DNA from: Streptomyces sp. NBC_00659
GTDB lineage: Bacteria; Actinomycetota; Actinomycetes; Streptomycetales; Streptomycetaceae
Assembly: GCF_036226925.1 (NCBI RefSeq)
Contig: NZ_CP109031.1
Span: forward strand, 4,960,001 to 5,024,000
DNA length: 64,000 nucleotides
Reading direction: 5' to 3'
Shown here: in pieces, positions 43,350 to 50,705 of the stretch
Numbering within the stretch: the stretch's first letter is position 1
How the letters are laid out: each line of letters begins with the position of its first letter
The notes under the pieces: model-generated
Seen by the model: only the letters and a program-made list of their open reading frames with translations
Databases searched by the model: none
Told to the model about the DNA's origin: nothing
Program-made: the position numbers and the translations under genes

Positions 43350-44249
43350 TTACCTGGCGAAGCTGTAGTTCAGCAGCTTCGTCGCGTCCGCTGTGCGGAC
43401 GGTGGCCGACGTGGAAGCGAGCACCGTGCCGATGATCGTCTTGCCGTTGCGGGTGGCGGCGAACACGAGGCAGTACTTCGCCTCGGGGCCCGAACCGGTC
43501 TTGATGCCGATCGTGCCGGAGTAGCCGGTCAGCAGCGGCTTGTTGGTGTTCTCCCACGAGTAGTAGCGGTAGCCGCCGCTCGAGGTGGTCACCTTCTGCT
43601 TGGTGTTGACGGTCTTGACGATCGTCTTGAACGTGGTGCTCTTCATGGCGCTGCTGGCGAGCTTCGTCAGGTCGCGCGGCGTCGAGTAGTTCGAGCCGTG
43701 GCCGACGCCGTCGAACGAGTCGAAGTGGCTGTTCGTCATGCCGAGGCTCCGCGCGGTGGTGTTCATCTTGCCGATGAAGGACTTCACGCGGGCGGCGCGG
43801 GTCGTGCCCGAGCCGAACTTGTCGGCGAGCGCGTAGGCGGCGTCACAGCCGGACGGCAGCATCAGACCGTAGAGGAGCTGGCGGACGGTGACCTTGTCGC
43901 CGACGATCAGGTGGGCCGAGGAGATGTAGCCGCTGTCGACGATGTAGTTGCTGTACGCGCTCGAGATCTTGACCTCGGCGTTCAGGTTCAGGTTCGACTG
44001 CGAGAGCACGACCTTGGCGGTCATGATCTTCGTGGTGGAACCGGTGGACAGCTTGGTGTCCGCGGCCTTCTTGTAGAGGGTCGTACCGGTGCCGTTGTTC
44101 ATGGTGTAGCCGCCCTTGGCGGCGATCGTGGGCGTGGCGACGGCGCCCGCGGGCGCGGCGCCGAAGGCTCCGGCTGCCAGCACGGCGCCGGTCGTGAGGG
44201 TCACAGCGGCGGCCCTGCGGAAACGCGTGCCCTTAATGCCGGTAATCAA
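43350..44249 (-). CDS. Secreted D-alanyl-D-alanine carboxypeptidase/transpeptidase, K15 type
   Basis: Low-molecular-weight penicillin-binding enzyme of 299 aa that trims or cross-links peptidoglycan. A signal peptide (about 1-36, RRAAAVTLTTGAVLAAGAFGAAPAGAVA) leads to the catalytic domain. The active-site motifs are STTK (S71, K74), SGC (133-135) and KTG (250-252). The second motif is usually SxN in this family; SGC is the hallmark of the Streptomyces K15 DD-transpeptidase, and the spacing between motifs agrees with K15. The best start is a TTG at 44249 with GGAG 8 nt before it; no ATG or GTG is well placed. It is divergent from a GntR regulator. Confidence 0.9.
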   Translation of the reverse strand: MITGIKGTRFRRAAAVTLTTGAVLAAGAFGAAPAGAVATPTIAAKGGYTMNNGTGTTLYKKAADTKLSTGSTTKIMTAKVVLSQSNLNLNAEVKISSAYSNYIVDSGYISSAHLIVGDKVTVRQLLYGLMLPSGCDAAYALADKFGSGTTRAARVKSFIGKMNTTARSLGMTNSHFDSFDGVGHGSNYSTPRDLTKLASSAMKSTTFKTIVKTVNTKQKVTTSSGGYRYYSWENTNKPLLTGYSGTIGIKTGSGPEAKYCLVFAATRNGKTIIGTVLASTSATVRTADATKLLNYSFAR

Positions 44250-44364
44250 AATGAACGCTCCGTATGCGCGAAATGCCCCTGGGAGAACGGCACGTAGGGA
44301 TGCCGTCCCACGTTCAGACTCGCGGAGCGCGCAAAGGGATGTGCGGTGAACGGAGGAAATGTAT

Positions 44365-44378
44365 GTGACCTGGGTTAC
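44365..44378. promoter_or_regulatory. GTGACCTGGGTTAC palindrome in the DD-peptidase/GntR divergent region
   Basis: Near-perfect 14-bp palindrome (GTRACCY-RGGTYAC), 116 bp upstream of the DD-peptidase TTG and 74 bp upstream of the GntR start. It is a candidate operator for either gene. The regulator is unknown. Confidence 0.4.
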
Positions 44379-44451
44379 AGGCGGGGGCTGTTGGGGTCCG
44401 CATGCTGAAATGCCACCGGGCATGCGTACGTGTTGTATCTATGATGTGCGC

Positions 44452-45126
44452 ATGCCTTCAGCCCCACCCGCGCCGATGCGGCCTCCCGTGAAACAGCCGC
44501 CCGCCGCGGACCGCGTCTACGCACACGTCAAACAGGGTGTCCTGGAACGCCGTTACGAGGGCGGGTCCCTGCTGACCGAGGGCGAACTCGCCGACGCGGT
44601 GGGCGTTTCGCGCACCCCGGTCCGCGAGGCGCTGCTCCGCCTGGAGGCCGAAGGGCTGATCAAGCTCTACCCGAAGAAGGGCGCGCTCGTCCTGCCGGTC
44701 TCCGCCCAGGAGATCGCCGACGTGGTCGAGACCCGCCAGCTCGTGGAGGAGCACGCCGCGCGCAAGGCCGTACCGGCGTCGCCCCGGCTCCTGGCCCGTC
44801 TGGAGGAACTGCTCGACCGGCAGAAGGAGCAGGCCGCCGCCGGGGACCTGGCCGGCGCAGCCGTCACCGACCGCTGCTTCCACGCAGAGATCGTCCGCAG
44901 CGGCGGCAACGAGATCCTTTCCCGGCTCTACGACCAGCTCCGCGACCGCCAGTTGAGGATGGGGGTCGCCGTGATGCACGCGCACCCCGACCGGATCACC
45001 AAGACGCTCGTCGAGCACGAGCAGATCCTCCAGGCGCTGCGGGCCGGTGACGCCGACGCGGTCGTCGCCCTCATCCACGGCCACGTGAGCTGGTTCTCCA
45101 ACCTGGCGCGGGGCGAGGTCCGATGA
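44452..45126 (+). CDS. GntR-family (FadR/FCD subfamily) regulator
   Basis: Regulator of 224 aa. The winged HTH (about 18-85) has DRVYAHVKQGVLERRYEGGSLLTEGELADAVGVSRTPVREALLRLEAEGLIKLYPKKGALVLP. The all-helical FCD ligand domain (about 95-215) has metal-binding His residues in DRCFHAEIV and in the HEQIL and IHGHVSW segments. The start is the ATG at 44452. A TATGAT hexamer lies only about 7 nt upstream and there is no ribosome-binding site, so the mRNA is probably leaderless. The stop overlaps the MFS gene as ATGA, making the transporter the likely target. Confidence 0.9.
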   Translation: MPSAPPAPMRPPVKQPPAADRVYAHVKQGVLERRYEGGSLLTEGELADAVGVSRTPVREALLRLEAEGLIKLYPKKGALVLPVSAQEIADVVETRQLVEEHAARKAVPASPRLLARLEELLDRQKEQAAAGDLAGAAVTDRCFHAEIVRSGGNEILSRLYDQLRDRQLRMGVAVMHAHPDRITKTLVEHEQILQALRAGDADAVVALIHGHVSWFSNLARGEVR

Positions 45127-46421
45127 GCTCCTCGGCCACCCTGCCCGGCGACCCGCCCGGCGGCCGGCGCGCGATCGCCGTCTGGGGCATCGGCGTCTCG
45201 GTGTACTTCGTCGCGGTCATCTTCCGTACGTCACTCGGGGTGGCCGGGCTCGACGCGGCGGACCGCTTCCACGTGGGCGCCTCCGCCCTGTCCACGTTCT
45301 CCATCCTCCAGCTCCTCGTGTACGCGGGCATGCAGATACCGGTCGGGCTTCTGGTCGACCGGCTCGGCACCAAGAAGGTGCTGACCATCGGCGTCCTGCT
45401 GTTCACGGCCGGGCAACTGGGCTTCGCGTTCTCCTCGTCGTACGGCATGGCGCTCGCCTCGCGCGCCCTGCTGGGCTGCGGTGACGCGATGACGTTCATC
45501 AGCGTGCTGCGGCTCGGCACCCGGTGGTTCCCCGCCCGGCGCGGTCCGCTCGTCGCGCAGTTCGCGGGTCTGGCGGGTATGGCCGGCAACCTCGTGTCGA
45601 CGCTCGTGATCGCCCGGCTGCTGCACGGCGTGGGCTGGACGGCCGCGTTCGCCGGCAGCGCCGCCGCCGGTGTCCTCGTCCTCGTCCTGCTGCTGCTGTT
45701 CCTGGAGGACCACCCCGAGGGCCACCGGCCGGAGCCGTTCCCGCACCGGGGTGCCGCGTACGTCCGCCGGCAGATCGCCGCGTCCTGGCGGGAACCGGGT
45801 ACCCGGCTGGGTCTGTGGGTGCACTTCACCACGCAGTTCCCGGCGATGGTGTTCCTGCTGCTGTGGGGGATGCCGTTCCTCGTCCAGGCGCAGGGTCTGT
45901 CGCGGGCCACGGCCGGTGAGCTGCTGACACTCGTCGTCCTGGCCAACATGGGTGCCGGGCTGGTGTACGGACAGATCGTCGCCCGGCATCACACCGCGCG
46001 GCTGCCGCTGGCGCTGGGCACGGTCGCGGCGACGGCGGTCGTGTGGGCGGGTGTGCTGGTGTACCCCGGCGAACACGCGCCGATGTGGCTGCTGGTCGTG
46101 CTGTGCACGGTGCTCGGGTTCTGCGGGCCGGCCTCGATGCTCGGCTTCGACTTCGCGCGCCCGGCGAATCCGCCGGAGCGTCAGGGCACCGCGTCCGGGA
46201 TCACCAACATGGGCGGTTTCACCGCCTCGATGACGACGCTGCTGGCCATCGGTCTCCTGCTCGACGCCACCGACGACAACTACCGGGTCGCCTTCGCCTC
46301 CGTGTTCGTCCTCCAGGCGGCCGGACTGAGCCAGATCTTCCGGCTGCGGAAGCAGGCGGCCCGCCGGGAGCGGGAGCGGCTCGTGGCCAGCCGGGTGGAG
46401 ACGGTGCACGTACCGGCGTGA
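45123..46421 (+). CDS. Major facilitator superfamily transporter
   Basis: Twelve-helix membrane transporter of 432 aa. It has an N-terminal half with GVSVYFVAVIFRTSLGVAGLDAADRF and the MFS loop motif LVDRLGTKKVL between helices 2 and 3, and a comparable second half with ANMGAGLVYGQIVARHH and FARPANPPERQGTASGITNMGGFTASM. The C-terminal tail is basic (RKQAARRERERL). It resembles nitrate/anion-like or organic-acid MFS permeases, but the substrate cannot be assigned. It is co-transcribed with the GntR regulator. Confidence 0.88.
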   Translation: MSSSATLPGDPPGGRRAIAVWGIGVSVYFVAVIFRTSLGVAGLDAADRFHVGASALSTFSILQLLVYAGMQIPVGLLVDRLGTKKVLTIGVLLFTAGQLGFAFSSSYGMALASRALLGCGDAMTFISVLRLGTRWFPARRGPLVAQFAGLAGMAGNLVSTLVIARLLHGVGWTAAFAGSAAAGVLVLVLLLLFLEDHPEGHRPEPFPHRGAAYVRRQIAASWREPGTRLGLWVHFTTQFPAMVFLLLWGMPFLVQAQGLSRATAGELLTLVVLANMGAGLVYGQIVARHHTARLPLALGTVAATAVVWAGVLVYPGEHAPMWLLVVLCTVLGFCGPASMLGFDFARPANPPERQGTASGITNMGGFTASMTTLLAIGLLLDATDDNYRVAFASVFVLQAAGLSQIFRLRKQAARRERERLVASRVETVHVPA

Positions 46422-46619
46422 CCGCCGCCGACGCCCCACCGTCCCGCTGCCGCTACTGCCGGCGTTCACCGTCCGGGACGGGCAGGACGGGCAGGACGTG
46501 CAGAACGCGCGGGACGTCCAGGACGTGATGTGACGTGAGGGACTGGGGGACGTGCGGAGCGGGGCGGAGGGCGGGGGAACGCCCCCGCCCCGTCGCCGCG
46601 TGCGCGGCCGCCCCGCCCG

Positions 46620-47444
46620 TTACGGCGTGACGGCGAGGCCGCGCAGGATCGCCGCGGTCAGTTCCGGGTCGCCCTCGGCCTTGATGCGGTCGGACACGGC
46701 GTCGGGGCTGACGCGGCCGCAGGCGAGCCGGACGAAGGTCTCCCAGTCGAGGGCGAGGCTGGCGGCGGGACCGAGGGAGGGCGAACCGTTTATCGAGCCG
46801 CGCCCGTCGGCGTCGACACGGACGGTGCGCAGGAACTCGACGGGACCGTGCACGTCGAAGACGACCGCGGAGTTCGCCGGTGCCCCCGCGTTCTTGGCGA
46901 CGATCTTCGGCAGCGCGGCCAGCAGCTGGTCCCGCACGATCTGTGAACCGGGGGAGTCGAGGTTCCCCGGCCGGCCCAGCGTGTACCGCAGGTCCTGCTC
47001 GTGCACCCACACGTCGAACGCGCGGTTGCGCATCGCGTGTTCCAGGGTGACCTCGGTGCCGAGCGGGCCCCGCACCTTCGCGTCGGGCTGCCGCGACTCG
47101 TTCCGCAACTGCCGGTTGCGGCGGATGACCGTGTACTCCAGCTCGGAGGTCATCTCCGGCGCCGTGTGGTGGCGGCGCACGTCGACCTGCATCTCCATGT
47201 ACCGCTGGTGTTCGTTCGTCACGTGGTAGAGATCGCGGGGAAGGGTGTGGATCGGCCGCGGGTCGCCGAGCATCTCGCAGTCCAGCCCGATGACATGCGA
47301 GACGATGTCACGGACCGACCAGCCGGGGCACGGGGTCCGCCGGTTCCACTCGCCCTCCACAAGCGGCTGGACCAGCTCGGATATCGCTTCGATCGAGTGG
47401 GCCCAGGCGTCGGCGTAGGACTGAAGGCTCGGATGCAGACTCAC
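46620..47444 (-). CDS. Maleylpyruvate isomerase/DinB-like (TIGR03083-type) protein
   Basis: Protein of 274 aa of the mycothiol-dependent DinB-like family. The N-terminal four-helix part (about 1-170) begins SLQSYADAWAHSIEAISELVQPLVEGEWNRRTPCPGWSVRDIVSHVIGLDCEML. The metal-binding histidines would be in VSHVIG and in the FDVWVHEQDLRYTLG segment. The C-terminal about 95 residues are SCP2-like (FDVHGPVEFLRTVRVDADG...LDWETFVRLACGR). The family includes mycothiol-dependent maleylpyruvate isomerase and many uncharacterised mycothiol S-transferases; the exact reaction is unknown. It is divergent from the nitrilase-like gene. Confidence 0.82.
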   Translation of the reverse strand: MSLHPSLQSYADAWAHSIEAISELVQPLVEGEWNRRTPCPGWSVRDIVSHVIGLDCEMLGDPRPIHTLPRDLYHVTNEHQRYMEMQVDVRRHHTAPEMTSELEYTVIRRNRQLRNESRQPDAKVRGPLGTEVTLEHAMRNRAFDVWVHEQDLRYTLGRPGNLDSPGSQIVRDQLLAALPKIVAKNAGAPANSAVVFDVHGPVEFLRTVRVDADGRGSINGSPSLGPAASLALDWETFVRLACGRVSPDAVSDRIKAEGDPELTAAILRGLAVTP

Positions 47445-47598
47445 GGAACGGGACCCCTCGGGCGGTTGGACGCGGGCATTTCACAGGCAGCGGGTGTCTT
47501 GGGACGCTAAGTTACGCTGCTGTGAGGCACCCCGGCAGTGCTTTCGTGTGACGATCGTAGGCCGGTATCGACGGCTCGAATGCCAGGACGGTGGTAGT

Positions 47599-48414
47599 GT
47601 GCGCGCCTCGCTCCTTCAGATCGACGTAAACGATGACGAATCGGTCGCATCCCGCAGGCGCCGTGTGGCGGACCTGGTACGTGATCAGGCCGGAGTCGAT
47701 CTCGTCGTGCTCCCCGAGCTGTGGACCACCGGCGCCTTCGCCTACGAGGGGTTCGGGGCGTGGGCCGAGCCGCTGGACGGGCCGACCCACGAGGCGATGA
47801 GCAAGGCGGCGAGCGACGCGGGCGTGTGGCTGCACGCCGGGTCGATCCCCGAGCGCGCCGCGTCCGGGACCGGTTCGGCGGCCGGGGCTCCCCTCTACAA
47901 CACCTCCCTGGTCTATTCCCCCGACGGCGAACGCGTCGCCGCCTACCGCAAGATCCACCGCTTCGGATTCGACAAGGGCGAGGCCGTGCTCATGGGCGCG
48001 GGCACGGAACTGGTGACGGTGCGGCTGCCGGAGACCGTCCTCGGCGTCGCCACCTGCTACGACCTCCGGTTCCCCGAACTCTTCCGCGGACTCGTGGACG
48101 CGGGGGCGCAGACCTTCGTCCTCCCGGCGGGCTGGCCCGAGCGGCGCCGCGCCCACTGGACCCTGCTCGCGCAGGCACGCGCCGTCGAGAACCAGGCGTA
48201 CGTCCTCGCCTGCGGAACGGCCGGTACGCACGCGGGAGTTCCCCAGGCGGGGCACTCGATCGTGGTCGACCCGTGGGGCGAGGTTCTCGCCGAGGCGGGC
48301 CCGGACGAGGAGATCCTCACGGTGGAGTTCGACCCGGCGAAGGTCGCGGCGACCCGGGAACAGTTCCCGGCCCTGAAGGACCGCCTGCTGGGCCTGGCCA
48401 CGCCTGCCCGCTGA
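47599..48414 (+). CDS. Carbon-nitrogen hydrolase (nitrilase/omega-amidase-like)
   Basis: Nitrilase-superfamily amidase of 271 aa. The catalytic triad is visible: E40 in VVLPELWTTG, K118 in YRKIHRFGFDKGE and C153 in GVATCYDLRFPELFR. The RFGFDKGE and TCYDLRFPE motifs are closest to the Nit2/omega-amidase or deaminated-glutathione amidase branch. The start is the GTG at 47599, which lies close to a promoter-like region and lacks a strong ribosome-binding site. It stands alone and is divergent from the DinB-like gene. Confidence 0.9.
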   Translation: MRASLLQIDVNDDESVASRRRRVADLVRDQAGVDLVVLPELWTTGAFAYEGFGAWAEPLDGPTHEAMSKAASDAGVWLHAGSIPERAASGTGSAAGAPLYNTSLVYSPDGERVAAYRKIHRFGFDKGEAVLMGAGTELVTVRLPETVLGVATCYDLRFPELFRGLVDAGAQTFVLPAGWPERRRAHWTLLAQARAVENQAYVLACGTAGTHAGVPQAGHSIVVDPWGEVLAEAGPDEEILTVEFDPAKVAATREQFPALKDRLLGLATPAR

Positions 48415-48626
48415 CCGGCTCCCGCCTGCCCGGCCCGGCTCCCCACTCGCTGACGACGCTCCCGCCCCGCTGACCTGCGGCGCCCCGCCGCGGACGGCAT
48501 CCCGCCGCGGGGCCTGTCGGCCGCCTCGCCTCCGGCACGCGGCCCCGCCGACCGATCCGTCCCCGGCACCGCTCCCGAGCTCCGCTCCCCGGCACCGCTT
48601 CCGGGTGCCGTCGGCGGACGGTGCCG

Positions 48627-49121
48627 TCAGTCGTCCCCCCGTTCCTTCTCCGCCAGATGGATCACGCACACCGCGACCGCGATCAGCAGCGCCGGATCGG
48701 CGTCCTCCCGTACGACGTCGACTCCGTAGGTGTCGCGGACGTGGAGCCAACGGCGGGAGATCTGGGCGAGGAGCTCGTTGTCGTAGTCCACGGCGAACTC
48801 GCGGTCGAGGATCTTGCCGCTGACGTCGAGCTCGGTGCCGTCGACCAGCGACACGCGGTAGTGATTGCGGAGCAGGGACAGACGCTTGCGCTTGATGGTC
48901 GCGAGCGGATCGCCGTCCCGCTCGATGATCATCGTGTCGCGCAGCGCGAGCATCTTCTGGTGGATGTCGATCAGGACGCGTCCGCGGGTGTCCTTCAGCT
49001 GGAAGGTGTCCCGCAGCCGCATGGCCTTGCCGTCGACGAGGAAGACCTTGTTTCCGTGGTCGTCCTCGATCCAGTAGTCCTCACCGAAGCCGAGCAGTCG
49101 GTCGCGTACGAGGTATCTCAT
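48627..49121 (-). CDS. LURP-one-related (tubby-like) family protein
   Basis: Protein of 164 aa with the LURP-one/tubby-like beta-barrel pattern: MRYLVRDRLLGFGEDYWIEDDHGNKVFLVDGKAMRLRDTFQLKDTRGRVLIDIHQKMLALRDTMIIERDG, then VSGKILDREFAVDY and a C-terminal hydrophobic helix (ALLIAVAVCVIHLAE). The length is normal. The function of bacterial members is unknown; related scramblase-like proteins bind membranes. The ATG overlaps the upstream regulator stop as ATGA, so the two are co-translated. Confidence 0.87.
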   Translation of the reverse strand: MRYLVRDRLLGFGEDYWIEDDHGNKVFLVDGKAMRLRDTFQLKDTRGRVLIDIHQKMLALRDTMIIERDGDPLATIKRKRLSLLRNHYRVSLVDGTELDVSGKILDREFAVDYDNELLAQISRRWLHVRDTYGVDVVREDADPALLIAVAVCVIHLAEKERGDD

Positions 49122-50173
49122 GCCGTCACCGGTTCCCCGGTGGGCGTTCCGAAACGCCGCCGGTAGGCCGACGGGCTGAGTCCGGTCGCCCGGCGCACCC
49201 GTTCGCGCAGGTTGGCGGCGGTCCCGAGACCGCTGCGGTCCGCCACCACGTCGAGCCGGGCCTCCCCGCGTTCGATGAGCCGGCAGGCGAGGGCGACGCG
49301 CTGCGCCGTCAGCCAGGCCAGCGGTGTCGTGCCGAGCTGGGCGCGGAAGCGGCGGTGCAGTGTCGCCGGGCTCACCGCGGCGTGCGTGGCGAGGTCCCCG
49401 ACCGTCAACGGCTCACCGAGCCGCTCCTGCGCCCAGACCAGCAGGGGTGCCAGCGACGCGTCGGGCACGTCGGGCAACGGCTGTCGTACGAACTGGCGCT
49501 GACCCCCGTCGCGGTGCGCGGCGAACACGAGCCGGCGCGACACCGCGTTGGCGATCTCCGCGCCGTGATCCCGGCGAACGAGGTGCAGCCCGAGATCGAG
49601 CGCGGCCGCGCTGCCCGCCGCCGTCAGCACGTCCCCCTCGTCCACGAACAGCACGTCCGGGTCCAGCAGGACGTCCGGGTGCAGTTCCCGGAAGACGTCA
49701 GTCCAGCGCCAGTGCGTGGTGGCGCGCCGCCCGTCGAGAAGCCCCGCCTCGGCGAGCGCGAAGGACCCGGTGCAGAAGCTCACCACCCGGGCCCCGCGCG
49801 CGTGACCGCGCCGGATGGCGTCCAGGACGGCGGCCCGGCGCGGGACGACGTTGTCGGGACGCCCGGGAACGACGAGCGTGTCGGCGTCGTCCGTCGCGTC
49901 GAGGCCGGGCACCCCGCTCAGGGTGAAGAACCCGTGGTTCATCCGGACACCGGGCGTGGGGGTGCACAGGGTCAGCTCGTAGAGCGGCTCGGGCCGCCCC
50001 AGTTCGGGTCGGGCAAGCCCGAACAACTCGGTCGCGACGCCGACTTCGAAGGGGTTCGTACCCTCGTCGACGATCACGGCGACGCGATGCGGCCGGCGGG
50101 GCGAAGGCTCCGCCGGCCCGCGTGCGCCGGGGTGCTCCGGGGATGCGGGACGTTGCGAGGATCCTTGCGGCAT
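49118..50173 (-). CDS. GlxA-family AraC-type regulator with DJ-1/PfpI-like domain
   Basis: Regulator of 351 aa. The N-terminal DJ-1/PfpI-like sensor domain (about 28-200) has VAVIVDEGTNPFEVGVATELFGLARP and the nucleophile-elbow-like SFCTGSFALAEAGLL. The C-terminal AraC HTH pair (about 240-345) has LTVGDLATHAAVSPATLHRRFRAQLGTTPLAWLTAQRVALACRLIERG and RVRRATGLSPSAYRRRFG. The first about 25 residues are Pro/Ser-rich. It overlaps the LURP-one gene and is divergent from a small cupin gene 51 bp away, which is a plausible target. Confidence 0.9.
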   Translation of the reverse strand: MPQGSSQRPASPEHPGARGPAEPSPRRPHRVAVIVDEGTNPFEVGVATELFGLARPELGRPEPLYELTLCTPTPGVRMNHGFFTLSGVPGLDATDDADTLVVPGRPDNVVPRRAAVLDAIRRGHARGARVVSFCTGSFALAEAGLLDGRRATTHWRWTDVFRELHPDVLLDPDVLFVDEGDVLTAAGSAAALDLGLHLVRRDHGAEIANAVSRRLVFAAHRDGGQRQFVRQPLPDVPDASLAPLLVWAQERLGEPLTVGDLATHAAVSPATLHRRFRAQLGTTPLAWLTAQRVALACRLIERGEARLDVVADRSGLGTAANLRERVRRATGLSPSAYRRRFGTPTGEPVTA

Positions 50174-50224
50174 ACGCGATTTCTAGCACTCGCCGGGGTG
50201 CCGGAAGGCGCGGACGATGAACGC

Positions 50225-50635
50225 ATGACCAGCGCACCCGCCCGACGCGGCGAACCCGTCTCCCTCTCCGCCGCCCTCGCCTCCTTCACCGACCTGTGGA
50301 GCCCGCGCATCGTGACCACCGTCAACGACTACGACGTGCGCGTCGCGAAGGTCGAGGGCGAGCACGTCTGGCACGTGCACGACCAGACGGACGAGTTCTT
50401 CCTGGTCCTGGAGGGCGAGCTGACCATCGCGCTCCGGGAGCCGGCCGGCGAGCGGACCGTCGTCCTCCCCAAGGGCTCCGTCTGCACGGTCCCGCGTGGC
50501 ACCGAACACAAGCCGTACGCCCCCGGCGGCGCGTCGATCCTCCTCTTCGAGCCGACCGGCACCCTCACGGTCGGCGACCGCCACGGCGAGATCCCCGCCC
50601 ACGTGGACGCGACGACGGGACACGCGCTGGACTGA
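50225..50635 (+). CDS. Small cupin-domain protein
   Basis: Single cupin barrel of 136 aa. The metal-binding motif HVHDQTDEFFLVLEGELTI gives two His and one Glu, and the second motif PRGTEHKPYAP gives the third His. It is similar in size to cupins annotated as mannose-6-phosphate isomerase-like or auxin-binding-like; no reaction can be assigned. It is divergent from the GlxA-type regulator. Confidence 0.88.
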   Translation: MTSAPARRGEPVSLSAALASFTDLWSPRIVTTVNDYDVRVAKVEGEHVWHVHDQTDEFFLVLEGELTIALREPAGERTVVLPKGSVCTVPRGTEHKPYAPGGASILLFEPTGTLTVGDRHGEIPAHVDATTGHALD

Positions 50636-50705
50636 CACCCGGCCGTACGGCGTACGGCGGTCCGGGATCTTCGGAGCGTCGCGTCCTGGTGGCACCCTTG
50701 ATCAC

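Noticed and set aside
46422..46619. GGGCAGGACG-type repeats after the MFS gene
   Set aside because: Only two to three short, diverged copies (GACGGGCAGGACGGGCAGGACGT); too weak to call a repeat element.
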